Positions 56,937 through 64,000 of a stretch of 64,000 bases of DNA are shown here, piece by piece; the first letter of the stretch is position 1; every line of letters starts with the position of its first letter. This stretch comes from Thalassobaculum fulvum (lineage in GTDB: Bacteria > Pseudomonadota > Alphaproteobacteria > Thalassobaculales > Thalassobaculaceae). Where the stretch lies: positions 353,489 to 417,488 of the forward strand of contig NZ_BMZS01000005.1 of the NCBI RefSeq assembly GCF_014652915.1, written 5' to 3'. Both the position numbers and the translations under genes were made by a program. Below the pieces are notes generated by a model. That model did no database searches and was not told the origin of the DNA. It was given only the letters and a program-made list of their open reading frames with translations.

Positions 56937-56989
56937 CGGAGGAAGCGCTACACTCGACCGCTCGCGACGGACAGAAGAGGGAGGAGACC

Positions 56990-57757
56990 GTGGCCCGTAT
57001 CAATCCCCTGAAGCGGCGCCTGGAAGCCGACGAGGCGGCGGCCGGGGTCCTGATCACCATGCCGAGCGTCAACCTCGCGCAGGTCCTGGCCGGTGCCGGC
57101 TTCGACTGGCTGTTCATCGACATGGAGCACGGCGCGATCGACCTGGCCTCGGCCCATCACCTGATCGCCGCCACCGCCGGCACCGGCTGCGCGCCCTTGG
57201 TCCGGGTGCCGCGTCCCGACCTGGCGCTCTGCAAACCGGTCCTGGATGCCGGCGCCATGGGGGTGATCTTCCCGATGGTCTGCACCCCCGAGCAGGCCGA
57301 GGCGACGGTCCGCTGCGTCAAGTATCCCCCCGAGGGCGACCGCGGCTGGGGGCCGTTCTACGCGCCGGCCCGCTGGGGGCTGAAGGGGCCGATGGAGTAT
57401 TTCCAGGCCGCCAACCGCGAGATCGCCAACATCGTCCTGATCGAGCACATCGACGCGGTCGAGAACATCGAGGCGATCATGGCGGTGCCGGGGATCGACG
57501 TCGCCACCATCGCGCCGATGGACCTGGCGGTCAGCATGGGGCACCCCGGCGACCGGGACCATCCCGAGGTGGTCGGGGCGATCGAGCGCGCCGAGAGAGC
57601 GATCCTGGCGAGCCCGGCCGCGCTGGGCGGCATGGCGCTGTCGAGCGCCGAGGCGAACGCCAAGATCGCGCGGGGCTACCGTTTCCTGGTCATGGGTTAT
57701 GATGTCATGCTGATCGAGCAGATCGCGTCCCAGTTGCTGGACGGTCTGCGACGTTGA
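56990..57757 (+). CDS. HpcH/HpaI aldolase family protein
   Basis: A 255-residue class II pyruvate aldolase of the HpcH/HpaI family. It starts at GTG, with GAGGGAGGAG upstream. Conserved blocks are GVLITMPSVNLAQVLAGAGF, FDWLFIDMEHGAIDL, LVRVPRPD, GAMGVIFPMVCTPEQAEA and LIEHIDAVENIEAIMAV. The metal-binding glutamate and aspartate and the catalytic arginine and histidine are retained. The family cleaves 4-hydroxy-2-oxo acids to pyruvate and an aldehyde; candidates are 2-keto-3-deoxy sugar acids or aromatic meta-pathway products. It is not beside the hexuronate cluster, so linking it to KDG is speculative. Confidence 0.88.
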   Translation: MARINPLKRRLEADEAAAGVLITMPSVNLAQVLAGAGFDWLFIDMEHGAIDLASAHHLIAATAGTGCAPLVRVPRPDLALCKPVLDAGAMGVIFPMVCTPEQAEATVRCVKYPPEGDRGWGPFYAPARWGLKGPMEYFQAANREIANIVLIEHIDAVENIEAIMAVPGIDVATIAPMDLAVSMGHPGDRDHPEVVGAIERAERAILASPAALGGMALSSAEANAKIARGYRFLVMGYDVMLIEQIASQLLDGLRR

Positions 57758-57832
57758 AGCACGACGGACCTGTCCCGGGCCCGTGCGGCCGGAGCAGCGT
57801 CTCGTTCAGCGGTTCGCGTTAGGCGGAGCGGC

Positions 57833-58789
57833 ATGACAGCGAGCGACGGTCCAACGATACCCCTGCGGCACCGCCTGATGGCGTGGTGGCGAGGGTACGA
57901 CGCGGCCGAGTATCACGCCTGGCAGACCGGAGAGGGACCGCCGAGGGGCCATTCCATCGAGGATCTGATCCCGGCGACCCCGGTGCTGTCGACCGTGGAC
58001 CACACCCGGGCCAGGATCGACGTGCTGCAGCGGCTGTTCGGACCGGGGTTCACGTCGCCGGGCGGGCCGGAGCACGCGGTCGAGATGGTCAAGCCGTTCG
58101 GGCTCACCCCCGAACGCTCGCTGCTCGACCTGTCGCCCGGTCTGGGCGGGGCGGCGGCCGCGGTGGTGCAGCGTTTCGGGGTCTGGATCACCGGCTACGA
58201 GATGGACCCGGAGCTCGCCGAGTGGGCGCCGGGCGTGATCGCCACGCTCAAGGGCGGCGACCACGTGACCGTCCGCGGGTTCGCGCCGGAGAGCCTCAGC
58301 CTGCGGCCCAACAGCTTCGACTGCGTCCTGAGCCGCGAGTCGATGTTCGTGGTCCGGGACCGGGCGGCGATGCTGAAGAGCATCCACGGCGTCCTGCGGG
58401 ACTGGGGCCAACTGGTCATCACCGACTACGTCCTGCCGTCCGAGGTCGAGCCGTCCGAGCAGGTCAAGGCCTGGCTCGAGTCGGAGGATCTCACCTACAA
58501 GCCGTGGGCCAAGCAGGAATACGAGAAGGCGTTCGCCGGGCTCGGCTTCGACGTGCGGGTCCTGGAGGACCGGTCGGAGGAGCACCGGAAGCATATCCGC
58601 GACACCTTCGCCCGCTTCGTGGAGAACCTGGACGGCAGCGATCCGCTGGCCGAGGATCCGGCCCGGCGGGCGGCCCTGATCGTCGAGGCCGAGCGCTGGG
58701 CGCGGCGGGCGGCGTTGATGGAGAGCGGCGAGCTGGCGCTCTACCGGTTCTTCCTGATCAAGCCCGAACCGAAGGAGACGGAGGCGTAG
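57833..58789 (+). CDS. SAM-dependent class I methyltransferase
   Basis: A 318-residue Rossmann-fold methyltransferase. SAM motif I is SLLDLSPGLGGAAAAVV, near residue 100; the acidic end of strand 2 is ITGYEMDPELAEWA. Motif post-I and the substrate part are in FDCVLSRESMFVVRDRAAML, and motif IV-like HGVLRDWGQLVITDYVL follows. The order resembles small-molecule or phosphoethanolamine-type N-methyltransferases, but no target can be named. It lies 75 bp after the aldolase gene and 81 bp before rpmJ, which has its own promoter. Confidence 0.82.
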   Translation: MTASDGPTIPLRHRLMAWWRGYDAAEYHAWQTGEGPPRGHSIEDLIPATPVLSTVDHTRARIDVLQRLFGPGFTSPGGPEHAVEMVKPFGLTPERSLLDLSPGLGGAAAAVVQRFGVWITGYEMDPELAEWAPGVIATLKGGDHVTVRGFAPESLSLRPNSFDCVLSRESMFVVRDRAAMLKSIHGVLRDWGQLVITDYVLPSEVEPSEQVKAWLESEDLTYKPWAKQEYEKAFAGLGFDVRVLEDRSEEHRKHIRDTFARFVENLDGSDPLAEDPARRAALIVEAERWARRAALMESGELALYRFFLIKPEPKETEA

Positions 58790-58811
58790 CCGCAGGCCGT
58801 TCCCTGCCGTG

Positions 58812-58840
58812 TTGACAGACGTCCCGGCCCTGAGTAAGTT
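58812..58840 (+). promoter_or_regulatory. Promoter of rpmJ
   Basis: TTGACA (58812-58817), exactly 17 bp, TAAGTT (58835-58840), ending 30 bp before the rpmJ ATG. The -35 box is a perfect sigma-70 consensus, as expected for a ribosomal-protein gene. Confidence 0.65.
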
Positions 58841-58870
58841 CCGCGCTCTTCGCGATTCCGGAGATTGACG

Positions 58871-58996
58871 ATGCGTGTGGCCAACTCGCTGAAGACGTTG
58901 AAGAAGCGGCACAAGGATTGCCGCATCATCCGCCGCAAGGGGCGCGTCTTCGTGATCAACAAGACCAACCCGCGCTTCAAGGCGCGGCAGGGCTGA
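58871..58996 (+). CDS. rpmJ: Ribosomal protein L36 (short, zinc-less type)
   Basis: A 41-residue basic protein, [20 protein letters not shown] continuing to [13 protein letters not shown], which is the standard alphaproteobacterial L36 ending. It is a component of the large ribosomal subunit near the peptidyl-transferase region. The four zinc-ligand pattern of the C+ type is absent: only one cysteine is present. It is a single-gene unit with its own promoter. GGAGATTGACG precedes the ATG. It is the only clear housekeeping gene of the window and is good taxonomic evidence. Confidence 0.93.
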   Translation: MRVANSLKTLKKRHKDCRIIRRKGRVFVINKTNPRFKARQG

Positions 58997-59072
58997 TCCA
59001 CGCGCCGGGGCGGCGCCCGTGGCGCTGCCCCGTGCCGAGGATGCTTCTGCAAGCCCCGAGGGGCAGGCGGCC

Positions 59073-59100
59073 GGCGGCAGCGTCGAGCCGCCTTTCGTGT
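59073..59100 (+). terminator. Possible intrinsic terminator after rpmJ
   Basis: GGCGGC (59073-59078) and GCCGCC (59087-59092) form a six-base stem with an eight-base loop, followed by TTTCGTGTTTGT. It lies 77 bp after the rpmJ stop. The 225-bp gap to glcD otherwise shows a small GCCCC-GA-GGGGC repeat and no gene. Confidence 0.4.
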
Positions 59101-59221
59101 TTGTGGTGTCGGCCGTCTGCGGTCGTGCCCCGCTCGGCCCAGCCACGCGCGGGCGGCTTGAAATGCCGGTCCCTTCGGGCAAGGTAAGCTCACGCAGTCG
59201 CTGCGACCGGGGAGATCGCCG

Positions 59222-60709
59222 ATGAAGATGCCGGAGCCGGACCGGGAGGTGCTGGAGCGGCGCGACGAGATCGTCGCGGCGCTGCGGGCGATCGTCCCGG
59301 GCGAGGGCGTGATCGCCGACGACCGCGAGATGCGCCCCTACGAGTCCGACGGGCTGACCGCCTACCGCCAGCTGCCGATGGTGGTGGTGCTGCCGGAGAC
59401 CACGGCCCAGGTCGCGGCGATCCTCAAGTACTGCCATGCGAACGGCGTCAAGGTGGTGCCGCGCGGCTCCGGGACCTCGCTGTCCGGCGGGGCGCTGCCG
59501 CTGGCCGACGGCGTGCTGCTCGGTCTCGGCAAGTTCAACCGGGTCCTCGACATCGACTACGCCAACCGGACGGTCACCGCACAGCCGGGGGTCACCAACC
59601 TCGGCATCACCCATGCGGTGCAGGACCGCGGCTTCTACTACGCGCCCGACCCGTCGTCGCAGATCGCCTGCTCGATCGGCGGCAACATCGCCGAGAACTC
59701 CGGCGGCGTGCACTGCCTGAAATACGGGCTGACCACCAACAACGTGCTCGGCGTCGAGCTGGTGACGATCGAGGGCGAGGTGCTGCGGATCGGCGGCAAG
59801 CACCTCGACTCCGAGGGCTACGATGTGCTCGGCCTGCTGACCGGCTCGGAAGGGCTGCTGGCGGTGGTGACCGAGGTGACGGTGCGGATCCTGCGCAAGC
59901 CGGCGACCGCGCGCGCCGTGCTGGTCGGCTTCGGCACCAGCGAGGAGGCCGGCGCCTGCGTCGCCGCCATCATCGGGGCCGGCATCGTTCCGGGCGGCAT
60001 GGAGATGATGGACAACCCGGCGATCAACGCCGCCGAGGACTTCGTGAACGCCGGCTATCCGCGCGATGCCGGCGCCCTGCTGATCGTCGAGCTCGACGGG
60101 CCCGAGGTCGAGGTCGACTTCCTGATCGACCGGGTGCGCGAGATCGCCGAGGCCAACGGCGCCACCTCGCTGCGGGTGTCGGAGAGCGAGGACGAGCGCA
60201 ACAATTTCTGGGCCGGCCGCAAGGCGGCGTTCCCGGCGGTCGGCCGGATCTCGCCGGACTACATGTGCATGGACGGCACCATCCCGCGCCGGCAGCTGCC
60301 GGAGATCCTGTCGCGCATGACCCGGATGAGCGAGAAGTACGGCCTGCGCGTGGCCAACGTGTTCCACGCCGGCGACGGCAACCTGCACCCGCTGATCCTG
60401 TTCGACGCCAACCAGCCGGGCGAGCTGGAGCGGGCCGAGGCGTTCGGCGCCGACATCCTGACCACCTGCGTCGAGCTCGGCGGCGTGCTGACCGGCGAGC
60501 ACGGCGTCGGGGTCGAGAAGCGCGACCTGATGGGCTCGATGTTCAGCGAGATCGACCTGGAGCAGCAGCAGCGCGTGAAGTGCGCCTGGGACCCCAAGGG
60601 CCTGCTGAACCCCGGCAAGGTGTTCCCGACCCTGCACCGCTGCGCCGAGCTCGGCCGCATGCATGTGGCACGGGGCCAGCTGCCGTTCCCCGACATTCCA
60701 CGGTTCTGA
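59222..60709 (+). CDS. glcD: Glycolate oxidase FAD-binding subunit GlcD
   Basis: A 495-residue FAD-linked oxidase of the PCMH family. The FAD segments are VVPRGSGTSLSGGALPLAD near residue 80 and PSSQIACSIGGNIAENSGGV near 145. C-terminal substrate-binding motifs are FHAGDGNLHPLI near 383 and LTGEHGVGVEKRDLM near 425, containing the conserved histidines. GlcD holds FAD and oxidises glycolate to glyoxylate, passing electrons to the GlcF iron-sulfur protein. The start is the first of two ATGs (MKMPEPDREV), preceded by a GGGGAGA site. A repeat element of 120 bp separates it from glcE in the same transcript. Confidence 0.94.
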   Translation: MKMPEPDREVLERRDEIVAALRAIVPGEGVIADDREMRPYESDGLTAYRQLPMVVVLPETTAQVAAILKYCHANGVKVVPRGSGTSLSGGALPLADGVLLGLGKFNRVLDIDYANRTVTAQPGVTNLGITHAVQDRGFYYAPDPSSQIACSIGGNIAENSGGVHCLKYGLTTNNVLGVELVTIEGEVLRIGGKHLDSEGYDVLGLLTGSEGLLAVVTEVTVRILRKPATARAVLVGFGTSEEAGACVAAIIGAGIVPGGMEMMDNPAINAAEDFVNAGYPRDAGALLIVELDGPEVEVDFLIDRVREIAEANGATSLRVSESEDERNNFWAGRKAAFPAVGRISPDYMCMDGTIPRRQLPEILSRMTRMSEKYGLRVANVFHAGDGNLHPLILFDANQPGELERAEAFGADILTTCVELGGVLTGEHGVGVEKRDLMGSMFSEIDLEQQQRVKCAWDPKGLLNPGKVFPTLHRCAELGRMHVARGQLPFPDIPRF

Positions 60710-60735
60710 TGGTCGCTCGCAGCCTCCCCTCCCTT

Positions 60736-60855
60736 CGTCATTCCGGACGGGCGCGCGCCGGCGCGGCCGATCCGGAACCCACGGCCCGACGTGCGCCGCG
60801 GCGGCGGGTGGGTTCCGGCTCCGTGCCGCCAGCGGCGGCCCGGTCCGGAATGACG
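60736..60855. repeat. Dispersed intergenic inverted-repeat element, copy 9 (inside the glc operon)
   Basis: Lies between glcD and glcE. Here the order is reversed: the unit beginning CGTCATTCCGGACGGG and ending GATCCGGAACCCACGG comes first, then GTGGGTTCCGGCTCCG to GGTCCGGAATGACG. The arms pair to make one long hairpin with the CCCAC/GTGGG ends at the apex. Confidence 0.75.
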
Positions 60856-60890
60856 AGAGGGGGGAGTGCATCACTGGTGGAGCAGCACGC

Positions 60891-62099
60891 ATGACCACCT
60901 TCCGCCCTGACACCGCCGAGCAGGCCCGGGACGTCGTCGCCTGGGCGGTCTCCGAGGAGACGCCGGTCGAGATCGTCTCGCGCGCCAGCAAGCGCGCGGT
61001 CGGCCGGCCGATGCAGACCGGGCACACCCTCGACCTGTCGGGGCTGTCCGGCATCGGCCTGTACGAGCCCGAGGAGCTGATCTGCCAGGCCGGCCCCGGC
61101 ACCCCGGTCGCCGAGATCGAGGCGGCGCTGGCCGAGCAGCGCCAGATGCTGGCGTTCGAGCCGATGGACCTCGGCGTGCTGCTGACCGGCGAGGCCGGCA
61201 AGGGCTCGATCGGCGGGGTGTTCGCCGCCAACCTGGCCGGGCCGCGCCGCATCAAGGCGGGCGCTGCGCGTGACCACCTGCTGGGCTTCACCGCGGTCAC
61301 CGGCCGCGGCGAGACCGTGAAATCCGGTGGCCGGGTGGTGAAGAACGTCACCGGCTACGATCTCTCGAAGATCGTCTGCGGCTCCTGGGGCACGCTGGCG
61401 GCGCTGACCGACCTGACCTTCAAGGTGCTGCCGGCGCCCGAGCACGAGACCACGCTGGTGATCAGCGGCCTCGACGAAGAGACCGCGGTCCGCGCGATGA
61501 GCGCCGCCATGGGCTCGCCGCACGAGGTGTCGTCGGCCGCCCACCTGCCGTTCGCGATCGGCGCCGGCGACGTCGCCGGGCCGGCGACCTGCATCCGGCT
61601 GGAGGGCTTCGGCCCGTCGGTGGCGGCGCGGGCCGCCGCTTTGGAGGGCGAGCTGGCGGGGTTCGGCGGCAGCCAGGGCGCGGTCGAGGGCTACCTCAGC
61701 CGCGACCTGTGGCGGGCGATCCGCGACGTCGAGCCGCTGGCCGCACCGGCCGACCGGCCGGTCTGGCGGCTGTCGGTGCCGCCGATGGCGGGTCCCGCGG
61801 TGGTGTTGGCGATCCGCTCGGCGGTCGAAGGCGCCGACCACTACTACGACTGGGCCGGCGGGCTGATCTGGATCGCGCTGCCGCCGGCGTCCGACGCCCA
61901 TGCCGGGCTGGTGCGCAGCGCGGTCGCCGGGGCGGCGACCGGCCATGCCACCCTGGTCCGGGCCGACGAGAGCGTGCGCGCCGCGGTCCCGGTGTTCCAG
62001 CCGCAGGACCCGGGCCTGGCCGCCCTGGCGGCCCGCATCAAGGCGAGCTTCGACCCGCTCGGGATCCTGAACCCGGGGCGGATGACGGCGGGGGTGTAG
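60891..62099 (+). CDS. glcE: Glycolate oxidase FAD-binding subunit GlcE
   Basis: A 402-residue second FAD subunit of glycolate oxidase, the PCMH fold with a shorter second half than GlcD. It opens FRPDTAEQARDVVAWAVSEE. The FAD motif region shows KGSIGGVFAANLAGPRRIKAG and SGGRVVKNVTGYDLSKIVCG, both characteristic of GlcE. It ends DPLGILNPGRMTAGV, the shared C-terminal motif of the family. The ATG at 60891 is favoured by GGAG upstream; the frame before it is repeat sequence. It lies nine bases before glcF. Confidence 0.94.
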   Translation: MTTFRPDTAEQARDVVAWAVSEETPVEIVSRASKRAVGRPMQTGHTLDLSGLSGIGLYEPEELICQAGPGTPVAEIEAALAEQRQMLAFEPMDLGVLLTGEAGKGSIGGVFAANLAGPRRIKAGAARDHLLGFTAVTGRGETVKSGGRVVKNVTGYDLSKIVCGSWGTLAALTDLTFKVLPAPEHETTLVISGLDEETAVRAMSAAMGSPHEVSSAAHLPFAIGAGDVAGPATCIRLEGFGPSVAARAAALEGELAGFGGSQGAVEGYLSRDLWRAIRDVEPLAAPADRPVWRLSVPPMAGPAVVLAIRSAVEGADHYYDWAGGLIWIALPPASDAHAGLVRSAVAGAATGHATLVRADESVRAAVPVFQPQDPGLAALAARIKASFDPLGILNPGRMTAGV

Positions 62100-62108
62100 G
62101 CGACCGAC

Positions 62109-63428
62109 ATGCAGACCAACTTCACCCTGGCCCAGCTCGCCGATCCCGACGTCGCGGTCGCCAACGAGATCCTGCGCAAGTGCGTGCACTGCGGGTTCTG
62201 CACCGCGACCTGCCCGACCTACGCCCTGCTGGGCGACGAGCTCGACAGCCCGCGCGGCCGGATCTACCTGATCAAGGACATGCTGGAGAACGACCGGCCG
62301 GCCGGCGAGCAGGAGGTCAGGCACATCGACCGCTGCCTGTCGTGCCTGTCCTGCATGACCACGTGCCCGTCCGGCGTGCACTACATGCACCTGGTCGACC
62401 ATGCCCGGGCCCATATCGAGCGGACCTACAGGCGGCCGTTCCTGGACCGGGCGATCCGCGCGGTGCTGGCCACACTGATCCCGCGGCCCGGCTGGTTCCG
62501 GCTGGCGCTGACCGGCGCCGGGCTGGCGCGGCCGCTGGCGCCGCTGTTCGGCGACCTGCTGGGCGGGCGACTGCGGGCCATGCTGGAGCTGGCGCCGAAG
62601 CGGGTGCCGGCGCGCTCCGACCTCGACCGGCCGGGCACCTTCCCGGCCGAGGGCGCGCGGCGGGCGCGGGTGGCGATGCTGGCCGGCTGCGCCCAGCGGG
62701 TGCTGGAGCCGGCGATCAACGACGCCACCCTGCGGCTGCTCACGCGGCTCGGGGTCGAGGTGGTGGTGCCGGCGGCGGCCGGCTGCTGCGGCTCGCTGAC
62801 CCACCACATGGGCCGCGAGCACGACGCCCTGGCGGCGGTGAAGGCCAACGTCGACGCCTGGTGGGCCGAGACCGCCGAGGGCGGCGGCGCGGGGCTGGAC
62901 GCCATCGTCATCAACGCGTCCGGCTGCGGCACCACGGTCAAGGACTACGGCTTCATGCTGCGCGAGGACCCGGCCTACCGCGACAAGGCGGCGGCGGTGG
63001 CGGCGCTGGCCAAGGACGTGACCGAGTTCCTCGCCGAATTTGGGGATGCTCACGGCGTTCCGAAGCCGGCGGCGCCGGCCGGGCTGACCGTCGCCTACCA
63101 CTCGGCCTGCTCGATGCAGCACGGCCAGAAGATCAAGACCCTGCCGCAGGCGCTGCTGACGGCCGCCGGCTTCGCGGTGAAGAACGTGCCCGAGGGGCAC
63201 CTCTGCTGCGGCTCGGCCGGCACCTACAACCTGCTGCAGCCGACCCTCGCCCGGCGCCTGCGCGACCGCAAGGTGCGCAATATCGAGAGCGTCGAGCCGG
63301 ACGTGATCGCCACCGGCAACATCGGCTGCATGAGCCAGATCGGCGGCGGCACGGCGATCCCGGTTGTGCACACGGTCGAGCTGCTCGACTGGGCGACCGG
63401 CGGCCCGAAGCCGGCGGCGTTGAGCTGA
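62109..63428 (+). CDS. glcF: Glycolate oxidase iron-sulfur subunit GlcF
   Basis: A 439-residue GlcF. Two [4Fe-4S] motifs are complete: C25, C28, C31, C35 (RKCVHCGFCTATCP) and C76, C79, C82, C86 (DRCLSCLSCMTTCP). Two CCG domains follow with VPAAAGCCGSLTHHMGREHD and EGHLCCGSAGTYNLLQP. These bind an extra cluster or haem-like site in succinate- and lactate-type reductases. It passes electrons from GlcD/E to the quinone pool. The last 48 codons lie in a 263-bp tandem duplication whose second copy is a detached remnant. The protein itself is intact and of normal length. Confidence 0.94.
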   Translation: MQTNFTLAQLADPDVAVANEILRKCVHCGFCTATCPTYALLGDELDSPRGRIYLIKDMLENDRPAGEQEVRHIDRCLSCLSCMTTCPSGVHYMHLVDHARAHIERTYRRPFLDRAIRAVLATLIPRPGWFRLALTGAGLARPLAPLFGDLLGGRLRAMLELAPKRVPARSDLDRPGTFPAEGARRARVAMLAGCAQRVLEPAINDATLRLLTRLGVEVVVPAAAGCCGSLTHHMGREHDALAAVKANVDAWWAETAEGGGAGLDAIVINASGCGTTVKDYGFMLREDPAYRDKAAAVAALAKDVTEFLAEFGDAHGVPKPAAPAGLTVAYHSACSMQHGQKIKTLPQALLTAAGFAVKNVPEGHLCCGSAGTYNLLQPTLARRLRDRKVRNIESVEPDVIATGNIGCMSQIGGGTAIPVVHTVELLDWATGGPKPAALS

Positions 63429-63435
63429 CGGGAAA

Positions 63436-63547
63436 GACCGCCGCCCGGTGGGTCCCGGCTCTGCGCGGCTGCGCCGCTACGGCCGGGATGAGGGAAGGAG
63501 GGGAGGCCTCCCGAACATCCTCATCCCGGACGACGCGCATCGGCGAT
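63436..63547. repeat. Dispersed inverted-repeat element, copy 10a (3'-truncated by the duplication)
   Basis: Starts after the glcF stop with CCGCCCGGTGGGTCCCGG and ends GACGACGCGCATCGGCGAT, where unit 2 of the tandem duplication begins. The closing CCGGGACCCAC end is missing. Confidence 0.75.
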
Positions 63548-63691
63548 GAGAGCGTCGAGCCGGACGTCATCGCCACCGGCAACATCGGCTGCATGAGCCA
63601 GATCGGCGGCGGCACGGCGATCCCGGTGGTGCACACGGTCGAGCTGCTCGACTGGGCGACCGGCGGCCCCAAGCCGGCGGCGCTGAGCTGA
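63548..63691 (+). pseudogene. Detached duplicate of the glcF 3' end
   Basis: Encodes the last 47 residues of GlcF and its stop (ESVEPDVIATGNIGCMSQIG and onward to PKPAALS), with every residue unchanged. It has no start or ribosome site and lies in a different frame from glcF, because the duplication unit of 263 bp is not a multiple of three. Confidence 0.85.
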
Positions 63692-63698
63692 CGGGAAA

Positions 63699-63832
63699 GA
63701 CCGCCGCCCGGTGGGTCCCGGCTCTGCGCGGCTGCGCCGCTACGGCCGGGATGAGGGAAGGAGGGGAGGCCTCCCGAACATCCTCATCCCGGACGACGCG
63801 CAGCGGCGATCCGGGACCCACGAAGCGACCGG
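63699..63832. repeat. Dispersed inverted-repeat element, copy 10b (complete)
   Basis: The second copy within the tandem duplication. It runs from CCGCCCGGTGGGTCCCGG through GGCCGGGATGAGG and CCTCATCCCGGACG to GATCCGGGACCCACGAAGCG. It lies between the glcF remnant and the convergent chemotaxis-receptor gene. Confidence 0.75.
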
Positions 63833-63838
63833 CGGCCG

Positions 63839-64000
63839 TCAGCGGCCGCCGTTCGTGCCGTTGCCTCGGACCTGCTCGAGGAACCCCGTGACTTCCTGGT
63901 CGAGCAGATCGGCGTCGCCGGATAGCGCCTCGGCGGCGGCCAGCACCGCCTCGGCCTGGGTGCCGGTGTCGTTGGCGACCGCCGACACGCCCTCGATGGT
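63839..64000 (-). CDS. Methyl-accepting chemotaxis protein, C-terminal end (5' part outside window)
   Basis: The minus strand is open from the window edge for 53 codons to a TGA. The peptide reads TIEGVSAVANDTGTQAEAVL, then AAAEALSGDADLLDQEVTGF and LEQVRGNGTNGGR. The pattern of alternating small residues, with a final L-x-x-x-V-x-x-FL-x-x-VR, is the usual last helix of a chemotaxis receptor signalling domain in alphaproteobacteria. No CheR-binding pentapeptide is present. The sensor part lies beyond the window. Confidence 0.7.
   Translation of the reverse strand, partial: TIEGVSAVANDTGTQAEAVLAAAEALSGDADLLDQEVTGFLEQVRGNGTNGGR

Larger units (their letters stand above)
63285..63810. repeat. 263-bp tandem duplication including the glcF 3' end and a repeat element
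   Basis: Unit 1 is 63285-63547 and unit 2 is 63548-63810, directly adjacent. I count five differences. Four fall in the glcF-coding part, and all four are synonymous (for example GTG versus GTC, TTG versus CTG). One is in the noncoding part (T63540 versus G63803). Each unit holds the last 48 codons of glcF (with stop) and most of a dispersed inverted-repeat element. The full end of that element, GATCCGGGACCCACGAAGCG, follows unit 2 only. Confidence 0.9.

Noticed and set aside
57806..61351. An 1181-codon open frame on the minus strand
   Set aside because: It runs antisense to the methyltransferase, rpmJ, glcD and glcE genes, which are all clear family members. Its translation is low-complexity Arg/Gly/Ala/Asp-rich sequence typical of GC-rich shadows.
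61709..63691. Plus-strand frame that ends with the second GlcF tail
   Set aside because: It is in a different frame from glcE and glcF, and becomes GlcF-like only after entering the tandem duplicate, so it is not a gene.

Overview
The window is 64 kb of very G+C-rich, densely packed bacterial chromosome. The 41-residue L36 protein, the GlcDEF glycolate oxidase, the kynurenine genes, the TRAP importer and the gene style suggest a free-living alphaproteobacterium, most likely in or near the Rhodospirillales. This is inferred from protein resemblance only. No rRNA, tRNA, CRISPR array, prophage or transposase was found. The long open frames opposite or across the genes are composition shadows and are left out.

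Layout. 1-1.8 kb: 3' end of an NnrS-like gene and an M20 amidohydrolase. 1.9-10.2 kb: a hexuronate cluster with ManD, an FCD-GntR regulator, a TRAP importer, uronate isomerase and fructuronate reductase. 10.2-11.8 kb: a DUF4865 gene divergent from a LysR regulator. 11.9-19.7 kb: a leftward acyl-CoA block (DUF1971 protein, two acyl-CoA dehydrogenases, FadJ-like enzyme, IclR regulator, acyl-CoA ligase). 19.9-24.7 kb: GntR, a peptide-type ABC importer without ATPase genes, and a DUF1028 protein. 24.8-28.4 kb: a minimal chemotaxis-signalling protein, DUF1330, a Tat-exported metallo-beta-lactamase-fold enzyme, and a DUF302/YedE pair. 28.5-34.6 kb: a vapBC-type toxin-antitoxin module running into a urease operon (ureD, ureA, fused ureB-ureC, ureE, ureF, ureG). 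34.7-37.6 kb: tryptophan to anthranilate (arylformamidase, kynureninase, tryptophan dioxygenase). 37.9-44.4 kb: CBS protein, MFS carrier, glutathionyl-hydroquinone reductase, RidA, asparaginase, CoA-transferase/enoyl-CoA hydratase pair. 44.5-51.3 kb: cytochrome c, copper ATPase with a CueR-type promoter, a PPOX/ferredoxin-reductase/ferredoxin fusion, GST and LysR. 51.3-58.8 kb: Na/Pi-type carrier, esterase, thioesterase, amidohydrolase, phosphofructokinase, HpcH/HpaI aldolase, methyltransferase. 58.8-64 kb: rpmJ, glcDEF, and the 3' end of a chemotaxis receptor.

Two features cut across the layout. First, ten intergenic loci (one of them duplicated in tandem) carry related long inverted repeats. 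Their half-units begin with a TCATYCCGG-like end and finish with a CCGGRACCCACGG-like end, and several lie inside probable operons. Second, the FadJ-like gene and the acyl-CoA ligase, which flank the IclR gene, share a 25-bp three-half-site motif upstream, matching at 20 positions in the same orientation. This defines a likely local IclR regulon. Other notable points are the in-frame ureB-ureC fusion, the 2-bp junction between vapC and ureD, and a 263-bp tandem duplication at the end of glcF.

No intergenic stretch exceeds 300 bases; the larger ones are mostly filled by the dispersed repeat.
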